A stretch of 64,000 nt of DNA from Paracoccus thiocyanatus. GTDB taxonomy: Bacteria > Pseudomonadota > Alphaproteobacteria > Rhodobacterales > Rhodobacteraceae. The number at the start of each line of letters is the position of its first letter. The first letter of the stretch is position 1. The notes beneath the pieces were generated by a model. It had not been told where the DNA came from. It saw only the letters and a list, made by a program, of their open reading frames with translations, and ran no database searches. The position numbers and the translations under genes are program-made. The stretch is from the NCBI RefSeq assembly GCF_900156255.1, contig NZ_FTMK01000017.1:1-64000 (forward strand). Direction: 5' to 3'. Below are positions 8,902 through 18,167 of this stretch, piece by piece.

Positions 8902-10158
8902 CTACCGATCCTTCGGCAATTCGCGCTGGGTGATAAGCCGCGCCGAGTTCTGCCCCGACAGAAAGACCCAAAGCCAGCTCAGCGCCACGAACAGCCGCGA
9001 CCGCGCGCCGATCAGGAAATAGATATGCGCGACGCCCCAGACCCACCAGGCCAGCCAGCCCTTCAGCCTGAAGCGGCCGTATTCGATCACCGCTGCGTTA
9101 CGCCCGATGGTCGCCAGATTGCCCATGTCGCGATAACGGAAACCGCCCGGCCCCGGCCGGCCGGCCAGCCGGGCGCGAATCGCCCGCGCGGCATGGGCTC
9201 CCTGCTGCTTGGCGGCCGGCGCCACCCCCGGCACCGGCTTGCCGTCCGACACGACATGCGCGGTATCGCCCAGCACGAAAACCGCCGGATCGCCGGGCAG
9301 GGTCAGGTCCGGCGCCACCATCACCCGCCCGGCCCGGTCGCCCTTGGCCCCCAGCCATTCCTGGGCCCGCGACGCCTGCACCCCGGCAGCCCAGATCACC
9401 GTGCGGGCCGGGATCAGCTCACCCCCGACCACGATGCCCTGCGCCGAGCATTCGGTCATCGGCGCGCCGGTCCTGACCTCGACCCCGCGCCTGGCCAGCG
9501 CCGCCGAGGCATAGGCCGACAGCTCGGCGCTAAAGGCAGGCAGGATGCGCGGCCCGGCCTCGACCAGCAGGATACGCGCCTTGCGGGTATCGGCGCGGCG
9601 AAACTCGGCCGGCAGGATGCGATGCGCCAGTTCGGCGATGATGCCGACCAGCTCGACCCCGGTCGGCCCGGCCCCGATGACGGCAAAGGTCAGCAGCGCC
9701 TGGCGCTCGGCCGGGTCTTCGGTCAGTTCGGCGCGCTCAAAGGCCAAAAGCAGGCGCCGGCGAATCGTCGTCGCATCCTCCAGCGTCTTCAGACCCGGCG
9801 CATCGGCTTCCCAGGCGTCCTTGCCGAAATAGGCGTGGCGCGCGCCGGTCGAAACGACAAGCGTGTCATAGGGAATGCGCCCGCCGCCGCGCAGGACCAC
9901 CTGGCGGGTGTCGCGATCGATGCCCTCGACCGTGCCCAGAAGCGTGGTCACGTCGCGGCGCTCGCGCAGCAGCGCGCGGATCGGCCAGGCGATGTCCGAT
10001 GTCGCCAGCAGCGTCGTCGCCACTTGGTAAAGCAGCGGCTGGAACAGGTGGTGGTTGCGCCGGTCGATCAGCGTGATCTCGCAGCCGGCGCCCTTCAGCC
10101 CCAGCACCACCTGCAAACCGGCAAACCCTGCCCCGATGACGACGACGCGGTGCTTCAT
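8902..10158 (-). CDS. ndh: Type II NADH dehydrogenase (NDH-2)
   Basis: Protein of 418 residues, a normal length. FAD-binding loop GAGFAG at 9-14 and a second Rossmann motif GAGPTGVE for NADH around residue 165. The C-terminus has the hydrophobic stretch WLAWWVWGVAHIYFLIG, which anchors NDH-2 to the membrane. It oxidises NADH and reduces quinone without proton pumping. It converges on the phosphohexomutase gene (50 bases apart) and diverges from the moxR operon, sharing a 208-base intergenic region. Confidence 0.9.
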   Translation of the reverse strand: MKHRVVVIGAGFAGLQVVLGLKGAGCEITLIDRRNHHLFQPLLYQVATTLLATSDIAWPIRALLRERRDVTTLLGTVEGIDRDTRQVVLRGGGRIPYDTLVVSTGARHAYFGKDAWEADAPGLKTLEDATTIRRRLLLAFERAELTEDPAERQALLTFAVIGAGPTGVELVGIIAELAHRILPAEFRRADTRKARILLVEAGPRILPAFSAELSAYASAALARRGVEVRTGAPMTECSAQGIVVGGELIPARTVIWAAGVQASRAQEWLGAKGDRAGRVMVAPDLTLPGDPAVFVLGDTAHVVSDGKPVPGVAPAAKQQGAHAARAIRARLAGRPGPGGFRYRDMGNLATIGRNAAVIEYGRFRLKGWLAWWVWGVAHIYFLIGARSRLFVALSWLWVFLSGQNSARLITQRELPKDR

Positions 10159-10366
10159 GCGCCAAAGCCTCCCTTGTCCGGGCCAGCCGGCCGGCCGCTC
10201 CCGCCCAGCCTTCAGGTTGCACCAGCCGATGCGCGCCGGGCAAGGGCAGCCGCACGAGTTTGACGGGCGCTGCGCCGCAAAACCATCGGACCAAGGTCTT
10301 ACGCGCCGGGATTTTCCTTGGATTCGCAGCCGCCGGCAGCGTGAACTTGGTCGCGGAGGAAATCGG

Positions 10367-11329
10367 ATGACAAGTCAGGACAGGATGGCCGGCGATCCGG
10401 TGCCGCGGCTGGTCGCGGATGTGGCGGCGGGACTTGTCGGCCACGCACGGCTGGCCGAGCGGCTGGTGATCGCGCTTCTTGCCAACGGCCATGTGCTGCT
10501 GGAAGGTCCGCCCGGCATCGCCAAGACCCGCGCCGTCAAGCGGCTGGCGGCGCATCTGCCCGGACGCCATGCCCGCATCCAATGCACGCCGGACCTGCTT
10601 CCCTCGGACCTGACGGGAACGCAGATCTTCCGTCCCGGCAACGGCGGCTTCGACTTCGTGCCGGGGCCGCTGTTCCACGCGCTGGTGCTGGTGGACGAGA
10701 TCAACCGCGCGCCGCCCAAGGTGCAATCGGCGCTGCTGGAGGCGATGGCCGAGCATCAGGTGACGACCGGCGGCACCACCCGGCCGCTGCCCGATCCCTT
10801 CATGGTCGTGGCCACGCAGAACCCCATCGAGCACGAGGGCACCTTTCCGCTGCCCGAAGCGCAGATGGACCGCTTCCTGCTGCATCTTGCCCTGGACATG
10901 CCGGGGGCCGAGGACGAACGCGCCATCCTGGACCTGGTCGAGGCCGAGACCGCCGCGCCCCCCGCCCCGCCCGGCACCGCCATCGCCGAGGCGGAAATCC
11001 ACGCCGCCCGCCGCGCCGTCGCGGGCGTGTATCTGGCCCCGGCGCTCAAGGATTTCATCATCCGGCTGGTGATGGCGACGCGGGCGGGCGGGATGGCGGC
11101 GGAATGGGTCGAACATCCGGTCTCGCCGCGCGGCACGCTGGCGCTGGCGGCGGCGGCGCGGGCGCGGGCCTGGCTGCACGGCCGCGACCATGCCCTGCCC
11201 GAGGATGTCGAGGACCTGGCCCAGGACGCCCTGGCCCATCGCCTGGTCCCCAACTGGCAGGCGGTCAGCGAGGGGCGCAGCGGCCGCAGCCTGATCGCCG
11301 ACATCCTGCGCCAGGTCCGGCCGTGGTAG
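10367..11329 (+). CDS. MoxR family AAA+ ATPase
   Basis: Protein of 320 residues. Walker A GPPGIAKT near residue 46, Walker B LVLVDEINRAPP, sensor 1 ATQNPIEHEGT, and the lid domain typical of MoxR proteins. ATG 10367 follows GGAGGAAATCGG, which fixes the start. It is the first gene of a seven-gene operon (MoxR, DUF58, small membrane protein, two VWA proteins, TPR-type protein, BatD-like). In known systems such ATPases act with VWA proteins as chaperones for metal insertion or complex maturation. The client here is unknown. Confidence 0.92.
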   Translation: MTSQDRMAGDPVPRLVADVAAGLVGHARLAERLVIALLANGHVLLEGPPGIAKTRAVKRLAAHLPGRHARIQCTPDLLPSDLTGTQIFRPGNGGFDFVPGPLFHALVLVDEINRAPPKVQSALLEAMAEHQVTTGGTTRPLPDPFMVVATQNPIEHEGTFPLPEAQMDRFLLHLALDMPGAEDERAILDLVEAETAAPPAPPGTAIAEAEIHAARRAVAGVYLAPALKDFIIRLVMATRAGGMAAEWVEHPVSPRGTLALAAAARARAWLHGRDHALPEDVEDLAQDALAHRLVPNWQAVSEGRSGRSLIADILRQVRPW

Positions 11330-12195
11330 CGGCGGCGCTGGACCATCCCGGCCTGCGCCTGACCGCGGCGGAACTGGTGGCGCTGCGCCCGCCGGCGCGC
11401 GCCGGGCGCGAAACCCCGGCCAGCCGCCGGCCCGGCGCGCTGGCATCGCGCGCGCCGGGACAGGGCATGGACCTGCGCGAAATCCGCGCCTTTGCCCAAG
11501 GGGACGACCTGCGCCGCCTTGATCCCTCGGCGACGGCGCGGACCGGCCAGTTGCATGTCCGCAGCTTTCACGACGACCGCGACGACAGCACGCTGCTGAT
11601 TGCCGATTTCCGCCCTGCCATGCTGTGGGGGACCGGCACGGCGCTGCGCTCGGTCCGGGGCGCGCGCGCGCTGGCGCGGATCGGCTGGCAGGGCGTGGCG
11701 CGCGGCGGCTCGGTGGCGCTGGTCGCGGTCGGGGACGGCCCGCCGGCGCTGCTGGCCGCCGGCACGGGCGCGGCGCAAATGCAGGCGGTGGCGGCGGCGC
11801 TGGCCCGCGTCCATGACGCGGCGCTGGCGCGGGCGGCGCAGGCGGCGGGGCGGTCTTCGGGACAGGCTTCGGGGCCGGCGCAAGGCTTGGCCCCGGTGCT
11901 GGCGCAGGCCCGGCGGCTGGCCCCGCCCGGCGCCCAGGTGCATCTGGCCACCGGCCCCGAGGGGCTGGAGGGCGCGGATGCGGCCCTGGCGCGGCTGGCC
12001 CGCGGGCGCAGGGTCAGCCTGCACCTGATCCTGGACCCGGCCGAAACCGCGCCGCCCGCCGCGGGGCTGGCGGTCCATGACGGGCGGGCGGCGCGCCATG
12101 GCCGGCTTTGCGCCCATGATCCGCTGCCGCTGATGGCCCGCCTGCGCGGCCTGGGCCTGCGCGTCGCCACGGTTCTGCCCGATGACACCGGATGA
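11323..12195 (+). CDS. DUF58 domain protein (MoxR operon)
   Basis: Protein of 290 residues that begins with GTG at 11323, inside the last codons of moxR (7-base overlap), so it is translationally coupled. The DUF58 signature is visible: GQGMDLREIRAFAQGDD followed by RRLDPSATARTG and RSFHDD. The C-terminal part is a degenerate VWA-like fold. It usually works with the MoxR ATPase and VWA membrane proteins. Alternative starts downstream would remove conserved sequence, so GTG is preferred. Confidence 0.85.
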   Translation: MVAAALDHPGLRLTAAELVALRPPARAGRETPASRRPGALASRAPGQGMDLREIRAFAQGDDLRRLDPSATARTGQLHVRSFHDDRDDSTLLIADFRPAMLWGTGTALRSVRGARALARIGWQGVARGGSVALVAVGDGPPALLAAGTGAAQMQAVAAALARVHDAALARAAQAAGRSSGQASGPAQGLAPVLAQARRLAPPGAQVHLATGPEGLEGADAALARLARGRRVSLHLILDPAETAPPAAGLAVHDGRAARHGRLCAHDPLPLMARLRGLGLRVATVLPDDTG

Positions 12196-12511
12196 ACTGA
12201 TCGCCGCCCTGGCCCCCAGCCGCCTGCCGCCCGGCCTGATGGCGCTGGACTGGCGCGGGATGCTGGCGCTGGCGGGGCTTGGCCTGCTGGCCGGGCTGGC
12301 GCTCGCGCTGGCGCTGTCGCCGCTGCTGTCGCGCCGCCCCTCGCGCCGCGCCCGGATCCGCGCCACCCGCGGCCTGCCGGGGGCCGAGCGGCTGCTGGCC
12401 ATCGCCCGCATCCTGGGCCGCCTGCCCGCCGCCCTGCGCGCCCCCGCCTATGGCGCCGCCCCCATGCCGCCCCAGGACGAGGTCGAGCGCCTTGCCAGGC
12501 GGCGCAGATGA
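12182..12511 (+). CDS. Small membrane protein of the MoxR/Bat operon (DUF4381-like)
   Basis: Protein of 109 residues with one membrane segment (about 27-48, MLALAGLGLLAGLALALAL) followed by a basic cytoplasmic tail. It overlaps the DUF58 gene by 14 bases and the next VWA gene by 4. The position between DUF58 and the first VWA gene matches DUF4381-type proteins in other MoxR operons. The sequence itself is too low in complexity to prove that. Confidence 0.75.
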   Translation: MTPDELIAALAPSRLPPGLMALDWRGMLALAGLGLLAGLALALALSPLLSRRPSRRARIRATRGLPGAERLLAIARILGRLPAALRAPAYGAAPMPPQDEVERLARRRR

Positions 12512-13434
12512 GCCTGGCCTTTCCCCTGGCGCTGCTGCTTTTGCCCTTGCCGCTGCTGATGCGGCTGTTGCCGCCGGCGGCGGCGCAAGGCGGGCTGCGC
12601 GTGCCGCCGCATGTCTTTGCCGCCATGGCGCCGCAGCGGGGCCGCAGGGGCGGGCTGCTGCTGCCGGCGCTGGCCTGGGCGGCGCTGGTGCTGGCGCTGG
12701 CCGGGCCGCAGGTCGACCGCTCCAGCGGCATGCTGCCGGCTTCGGGGCGCGACATCGTGCTGGCCATCGACCTGTCGGGCAGCATGCTCAAGCAGGACTT
12801 CCAGCTTGACGGCCAGCCCGTCTCGCGGCTCCAGGCGGTCAAGCGCACCGCCGCAAGCTTTGTCGCGGCGCGGCAGGGCGACCGGATCGGGCTGGTGATC
12901 TTTGGCGACCGGGCCTATTTCGCGCAGCCGCTGACCTTTGACGTGGCCTCGGTCGCCCGCGCCATCGACGAGGCGCAGGTGGGCATCTCGGGCCGCGCCA
13001 CGGCCATCTCGGACGGGCTGGGGCTGGCGATGAAGCGGCTGGCCGCCAGCGATGCGCCCAGCCGGGTGATCGTGCTCATGTCGGACGGGGTCGATACCTC
13101 GGGCAAGGTCCGCGCGCGGGACGCGGCGCGGCTGGCGGCCCGGCACGGCATCCGCATCCACAGCGTGGCGCTTGGCCCCGACGACCTGGAAACCCGCCCC
13201 GGCGCGCGCGACGCCGTCGACATCCGCACCCTGCGCGAACTGGCGCAGACCAGCGGCGGCGCCACCTTTCGCGTGCGCCGGACCGAGGACCTGCGCGCCA
13301 TGGCCGCGGCGCTGGACCGGCTGGAACCCAACCCGGCCGAGCGCCCGCCGATGCGCTATTGGCAATCGCTCTGGGCCTGGCCGGGGGCGTTGGGGCTGCT
13401 GGCGCTGGTTCTGATCGGCTGGAGGCGCGGATGA
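12508..13434 (+). CDS. VWA domain membrane protein, BatA-like
   Basis: Protein of 308 residues: an N-terminal hydrophobic region (two segments, about 5-20 and 50-68), a VWA domain with an intact MIDAS motif DLSGS near residue 88, the MIDAS threonine region ATAISDGLG and the aspartate in LMSDGVDTSG, and a C-terminal membrane segment. This is the layout of BatA/aerotolerance proteins. It starts inside the previous gene (ATGA-type overlap) and overlaps the next one the same way. Confidence 0.9.
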   Translation: MSLAFPLALLLLPLPLLMRLLPPAAAQGGLRVPPHVFAAMAPQRGRRGGLLLPALAWAALVLALAGPQVDRSSGMLPASGRDIVLAIDLSGSMLKQDFQLDGQPVSRLQAVKRTAASFVAARQGDRIGLVIFGDRAYFAQPLTFDVASVARAIDEAQVGISGRATAISDGLGLAMKRLAASDAPSRVIVLMSDGVDTSGKVRARDAARLAARHGIRIHSVALGPDDLETRPGARDAVDIRTLRELAQTSGGATFRVRRTEDLRAMAAALDRLEPNPAERPPMRYWQSLWAWPGALGLLALVLIGWRRG

Positions 13435-14300
13435 TCCTTTTGCGTCCCTGGTGGCTTCTGGCGCTGCCGGTTCTGGCCGGGATCGCGCTGGCGATCCGGC
13501 GGCGCGGCCCCGATGCCGGCGGCTGGCAGGCGGTGATGCCGCCCCATATGCTGGCGGGCCTGGCGGCGCTGGGGCAGCTTGGCACCGGCGCGGGCTGGCC
13601 GCGGATGCTGCCGCTGGCCGCCGCGGCGGCGCTGGCGCTGGGGCTGGCCGGCCCGGCCGTCCCGCGGCCCGACAGCCCGGTCCTGGCCCAGGCCGACGCG
13701 GTGGTGATCGCCATCGACATGTCGCCCTCGGTCGCGCAAGGCCCGGCGCTGGCGGATGCGCAGGCCGCGGCCGCCGGGCTGCTGGCGCGGCTGGCCGGCC
13801 GTCCCGTCGGGCTGATCCTGTTCGCCGGCGAAGCCTATGCCGTCGCCGCCCCCACCGGCGACCCGGCGACGCTTCAGACGCAGATCGCGGTCCTGGACGC
13901 CGAAACCATGCCCGACCAGGGCTCTCGTCCCGCCGCGGCGCTGGCCCTGGCCGGGCAGATGCTGCGCGGCACGGCCCGCGCCGATCTGGTGCTGATCTCG
14001 GATGGCGGCGGCATCGACGGCGCGGCGCGGGCCGAGGCCGGGCGGCTGGCGGCGGCCGGGATCGGCATCTCGGCCCTGACGGTGCGGGGGAACCCGCCCG
14101 GCCGGGTCCAGGATCTGGCCGGGATCGCCAGCGGCCCGGTCGTGCCCGCCGACCAGCCGGCGGCCCTGGCGCAGGCGCTGGCCGCCTCGGGGCTGGCGCG
14201 CGACCCGGCGCTTCGGGCGCTGCGCTATCGCGACCTGGGGCCCTGGTCGGCGCTGCTGGCGCTGGCCCTGCTTTTGCCGCGCTTTCGGAGACAGGCATGA
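13431..14300 (+). CDS. VWA domain membrane protein, BatB-like
   Basis: Protein of 289 residues with the same plan as its upstream neighbour: N-terminal membrane segments, a VWA domain with MIDAS DMSPS near residue 94, and a C-terminal membrane anchor ending LLPRFRR. ATG 13431 overlaps the stop of the BatA-like gene as ATGA; an earlier in-frame ATG lies deep inside that gene and is unlikely. Paired VWA proteins are usual in Bat operons. Confidence 0.88.
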   Translation: MILLRPWWLLALPVLAGIALAIRRRGPDAGGWQAVMPPHMLAGLAALGQLGTGAGWPRMLPLAAAAALALGLAGPAVPRPDSPVLAQADAVVIAIDMSPSVAQGPALADAQAAAAGLLARLAGRPVGLILFAGEAYAVAAPTGDPATLQTQIAVLDAETMPDQGSRPAAALALAGQMLRGTARADLVLISDGGGIDGAARAEAGRLAAAGIGISALTVRGNPPGRVQDLAGIASGPVVPADQPAALAQALAASGLARDPALRALRYRDLGPWSALLALALLLPRFRRQA

Positions 14301-14911
14301 GACGGGCGCTGCCGCTTGCCGCCGGGCTGGCCTGCCTGGCGCTGGCCGGGCCGCAGGCGCTGGGGCGGCTTTTGCTGATCGCCGGCCTGCCGGGCCTTGC
14401 GGCGCCGCTGCTCTCGGACCCGGCCGAGCGGGGCGTCGCGCTCTATCGCGCCGGCCGCTATGCCCAGGCGGATGCGGCGCTGGCCGCCTCGGGGCGGGGG
14501 CAGACCTATAACCGCGGGCTCAGCCTGGCGGCGGTCGGGGACTATCCGCTGTCCGTGGCCTATTTCGATGCCGTGCTTTACGCCAATCCCGCCGATGCCG
14601 AGGCGCGGCAGAGCCGCGATCTGGTCGCCGCCATGTATCCGCCCGCGCGCGGTGAAAGCATCGCGCCGGGCCGGATCCAGGGGCATGGCGGCCAGGGGCC
14701 GGGCCAGCAAAGCCCGCAAAGCTCGCCCGGCGCCGTCCAGGATCCCGAAAACCAGCGCCGGCTGGACGCGGGCGGCATCGTCGCCAGCGACGCCTGGCTT
14801 GACAGCATTCCCGACGATCCGGGCGCGTTTCTCAAGCTGCGCCTGGCCGCGGAATACGACCGCCGCGCCGCCCAGGGCCTGGTCCGCCCGCGCGAGGGCG
14901 AGCCATGGTGA
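14297..14911 (+). CDS. BatC-like TPR-type periplasmic protein
   Basis: Protein of 204 residues starting at ATG 14297, which overlaps the previous stop. An N-terminal hydrophobic stretch may be a signal or anchor. The segment around ERGVALYRAGRYAQADAAL and the next YNRGLSLAAVGDY look like TPR helices, as in BatC. A glycine/glutamine-rich linker follows, then a conserved-looking tail with DAWLDSIPDDPGAFLK, a motif often seen at the end of BatB/C proteins. It overlaps batD by 7 bases. Confidence 0.8.
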   Translation: MRRALPLAAGLACLALAGPQALGRLLLIAGLPGLAAPLLSDPAERGVALYRAGRYAQADAALAASGRGQTYNRGLSLAAVGDYPLSVAYFDAVLYANPADAEARQSRDLVAAMYPPARGESIAPGRIQGHGGQGPGQQSPQSSPGAVQDPENQRRLDAGGIVASDAWLDSIPDDPGAFLKLRLAAEYDRRAAQGLVRPREGEPW

Positions 14912-16071
14912 TCCGCGCCCTGCTGCTTTTTCTGCTGTCGGCGCTGCCGCTTGCGGCGCAGGACAGCCTGCGCCTGATCGTGCCGCCGATGCGGCCGGTG
15001 GTGGGCGAGATGATCCCGGTGACGATCCGCGGCGAATACAAGGGCGCGATCACCCTGGAAAACATGCAATTCCCCGATTCCACCGCCTATGACTGGATCC
15101 AGGTCGCGCGCGACCGCTGGGCGGATGAACGGGTCGAAGGCCGGCTGCGCCGGGTCTTCGAACGCCGCATCGCGGTCTTTCCCCGCGCCGCCGGCACCCT
15201 GACCATCGGCCCGGTCGTCCATAGCCTGACCAAGGCCCAGGGCACTGCCCGGCTGCAAGGCGACGTGACCGCCAGCCCGGTCGTCCTGTCGGTGCTGGCC
15301 TATCCGGGTTCGGGCCGGCCGCTGGCGGCGCGCCATGTCACGGTCAAGGACGAATATTCCGCCGACCCGGCCAGCCTGCGCCCCGGCCAGACCTTTACCC
15401 GCCGCCTGACCCTGACGGCCGAGGGCAGCATGGACCACCTGCTGCCGCCCCGGCCCGACATCCGCGGCGACGGGCTGGTCAGCCTTGCCGCGCCCGAGAT
15501 CCGCGAGACCCGGCTGACCGCCGAAGGGCCGGTCGCCGTGGCGATCTGGGAATGGAGCCTGCGATCCCAGGGCAGCGGGTCCGGCAGCGGCGGCGGGGCG
15601 CTGACGCCGATCCAGTTCGTCTGGTTCAACACCCTGATCCGCGAGATGCGCGGCGCGGTGACATTGCCGGTGCAGGTCGGGCCGGCCGGCAGCGGCCTGG
15701 ACGGGGCGGCGCGCCCGCCCGCCGGCATGGCGGCGCTGGCCGCGGCCATCGGCGGGATCGCCCTGCTTGCCGGTCTGGCCGCGGGGCTGCCGGGGACCCG
15801 GCTGGCCACCCGCCGCCAGGTCCTGCGCCGGCTGCACCGGGGCCTGCCCAACCCGCACCGCCACGCCCTGCGCCAGGCCGCCGCGGCCGGCGATCTATGG
15901 GCGCTGCGCCGCGCCGCGCAGGATTATGCCGCGCATGAGCGCGCGGCCGGCCGCAGCATCGACGCGCAGGCGCTGGCGACGCTGGACCGGGCGCTGTTCG
16001 CCGCCCGGCCGCCGCCCTTCGACCCGATGGGCTTTGCGCGCCGGTTGCAGTCGCGCCCGGCGCGTCAATAG
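14905..16071 (+). CDS. BatD-like protein (oxygen-tolerance family)
   Basis: Protein of 388 residues: signal peptide (MVIRALLLFLLSALPLAAQ), two beta-sandwich repeats of the BatD type (the first has EMIPVTIRGEYKGAITLENM, the second LRPGQTFTRRLTLTAEG), then a membrane segment near residue 275-295 and a cytoplasmic tail. Last gene of the MoxR operon. Its end overlaps the end of the convergent exonuclease gene by 7 bases. Confidence 0.85.
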   Translation: MVIRALLLFLLSALPLAAQDSLRLIVPPMRPVVGEMIPVTIRGEYKGAITLENMQFPDSTAYDWIQVARDRWADERVEGRLRRVFERRIAVFPRAAGTLTIGPVVHSLTKAQGTARLQGDVTASPVVLSVLAYPGSGRPLAARHVTVKDEYSADPASLRPGQTFTRRLTLTAEGSMDHLLPPRPDIRGDGLVSLAAPEIRETRLTAEGPVAVAIWEWSLRSQGSGSGSGGGALTPIQFVWFNTLIREMRGAVTLPVQVGPAGSGLDGAARPPAGMAALAAAIGGIALLAGLAAGLPGTRLATRRQVLRRLHRGLPNPHRHALRQAAAAGDLWALRRAAQDYAAHERAAGRSIDAQALATLDRALFAARPPPFDPMGFARRLQSRPARQ

Positions 16072-18167
16072 CGCAGCCGGGCGTAATAGGATTGCGCGGC
16101 CGCCGCCCGCGCCTGGCCCAGCGTGACGATGCCGCGGTCGCGAAGCAGCGGCAAAAGCCGCAGGAACAGTTCCGCCGTCACCAGCGCGTCGCCAAGCGCA
16201 TTGTGGCGCTGCGCGATCCCGACCCCCAGCCGCGCCGCGAGGGCCTCCAGCGAATGCGAGGGCTCATGCGGCTGGGCAATGCTGGCCAGCAGCAGCGTGT
16301 CCAGCACCGGCTGGTCAAAGCGCAGCCCGGTCGCGGCCTCTTTCATCTGCAAAAAGCGCATGTCGAAGGCGACGTTATGGCCGACCAGCACCGTATCGGC
16401 GGCATAGGCGTGAAATGCCGGCAGCACCTGGCCGATGCGGGGCTGGCCCTGCACCATCTCGGGGCGGATGCCGTGATAGGGGATCGACGCCTCGGGGATC
16501 TCGCGCCCCGGATCGACCAACTGGTCGAAACGCTCACCGCGCAGGATCTTGCCGCTCAGGATGCGCAGCGCGCCGACCTGGATGATCTCGTCGCCCTGCG
16601 CCGGGTTCAGCCCGGTCGTCTCGGTGTCGAAGACGGTATAGGTCAGCCGGTCAAGCGGCTGGTCGTCCAGCGAATGGCTGGATTCGCTGGCCGCGAACAG
16701 GTCGAAATCGTAATATTCGGGGCGCGGCTCCAAAGCCTCGGCCTGGGGTCCCGCCTCGGCCGTGGGCAGCAGGAAGCGGAAAAAGGCCAGCCCCGCCGCC
16801 CGGTCCCGTTCCAGCCACAGCGCGCCGCCATGGCGTTCGGCGATGTCGCTTGCCTCGGGCGGTGCGGCGGCCCTGGTCCCGGCGGGGTCCAGCGGCCAGA
16901 CCAGGTCCAGATGCGCCCAGCCCGGCGTCGCGGCCGGCGCCAGCCGCAGGGTCAGCGGCGGCATGCCCTGCGGCCCGGCCAGTTGCCCCGCCAGCGCGCC
17001 AAGCGCCTGGATCAGCGAGAAGCTGTCCAGCCGCAGCCACAGCCCGGCATCGGCGCTTTCCACCCCGGCGACCCGCCCGGTCCGGGCCAGCACATGCTGC
17101 GCCGCCGCCGCCAGCAGGTCCTCGCCCAGCATCTCTTGCAAGGGCCAGCGCGTCAGGATCTCTTGCGAGGCGTCCTCGGTCAGCGCCGCCAGCCGCCGGC
17201 CCATGGCAGCGACCTCGTCGCGGACGATGGCGTGGAAGCCGTCGCGCTCGGCCGGGTCCAGGTCGGGATAATCCAGCATGTCCAGCGCCGCGCCCATATT
17301 GGCAAGCGAGGCGCGGCTGGCCTCGGTCAACTGGGTCAGCCGGCGGTCGCGCAGCGATTGGGCGGCATAATCCTGGGTGATGTCGTCAAGCAGCAGCACA
17401 TAGCCGCTGATCGCGCCGCCCTGCGCCCGCACCGGGGCCAGCACGACATGCAAAAGGCTGCCGGTGGGCGTCGCGGTGACGAATTGCGCCGAAACGGCGG
17501 CCTCGCCGCGGGCGATATGGCGGTCCACCGTCTCGCGCGCATGTTCGATCAGCGCCCGGTCGATCATCGCATGGATCGAGCGGCCCAGCCCGATCGCCTC
17601 GGCCCCGCCGGCGGGCTGGCCGCCCAAGGCACGGTGAAACAGCCCGCGCGCATGGTCGTTGTAAAGCAGGATGCGGCCGTCCAGGTTGCAGACCACGACG
17701 CTTTGGCGCAGTTCGGCCATCAGCGCGCCAAGCTGGTCGCGTTCCTGCGCCACCTTGTCCTGGGCCTCGGCCACCAGCCGGGCCATGTCGGTCTGCAAGG
17801 TCTGGCGCTGGTCGGCCAGCCGGTTCAGCGCATCGGCCAGCCCGGCCAGGGCGCCGCTTGCCTGGAGCCGCGGCGCATCGGCATTGCCTGCCAAAAGCCG
17901 CGCCGCATCGGCCAGCCGCGCCGGGGCCGCGACATGGCGGGCATGCAGCCGCGCCGCCAGCCAGCCCGCCAGCACCGCGCCGGCCAGCCACCAGCCCAGC
18001 AGGATCGCGCCGCTGGATTGCAGCGCCGGGGCCAGGGCGGCGGCCAGCCCCCCGCGCAGCCCCAAAGGCAGCGAGGCATGAAACAGCGCCCCACCGGCAA
18101 GCGCCCAAAGCGCCAGCGCCAGCCCCGGCGCGGCCACCAGCGCCAGGCGGCGCGGCGCGGGCTTCAT
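16065..18167 (-). CDS. Membrane sensor/PAS protein fused to a DnaQ-type 3'-5' exonuclease
   Basis: Protein of 700 residues. Two membrane segments (about 10-70), a HAMP-like linker and coiled coil, a PAS domain (about 150-265, with VVVCNLDGRILLYNDHA), a kinase-like region that lacks a clear DHp histidine and has only a degenerate ATPase fold, then a DEDDh exonuclease from about residue 505: FDTETTGL, HNVAFDMRFL and the HNALGDALVTA motif. It starts at ATG 18167 overlapping the receiver gene stop. The exonuclease looks active; why it is membrane-bound with a sensor is not known to me. Confidence 0.88.
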   Translation of the reverse strand: MKPAPRRLALVAAPGLALALWALAGGALFHASLPLGLRGGLAAALAPALQSSGAILLGWWLAGAVLAGWLAARLHARHVAAPARLADAARLLAGNADAPRLQASGALAGLADALNRLADQRQTLQTDMARLVAEAQDKVAQERDQLGALMAELRQSVVVCNLDGRILLYNDHARGLFHRALGGQPAGGAEAIGLGRSIHAMIDRALIEHARETVDRHIARGEAAVSAQFVTATPTGSLLHVVLAPVRAQGGAISGYVLLLDDITQDYAAQSLRDRRLTQLTEASRASLANMGAALDMLDYPDLDPAERDGFHAIVRDEVAAMGRRLAALTEDASQEILTRWPLQEMLGEDLLAAAAQHVLARTGRVAGVESADAGLWLRLDSFSLIQALGALAGQLAGPQGMPPLTLRLAPAATPGWAHLDLVWPLDPAGTRAAAPPEASDIAERHGGALWLERDRAAGLAFFRFLLPTAEAGPQAEALEPRPEYYDFDLFAASESSHSLDDQPLDRLTYTVFDTETTGLNPAQGDEIIQVGALRILSGKILRGERFDQLVDPGREIPEASIPYHGIRPEMVQGQPRIGQVLPAFHAYAADTVLVGHNVAFDMRFLQMKEAATGLRFDQPVLDTLLLASIAQPHEPSHSLEALAARLGVGIAQRHNALGDALVTAELFLRLLPLLRDRGIVTLGQARAAAAQSYYARLRY

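Noticed and set aside
7627-10263. An open frame of 878 codons on the plus strand
   Set aside because: It runs through the phosphohexomutase in another frame and antisense to NDH-2; its composition is Arg/Pro/Gly-rich without domains.
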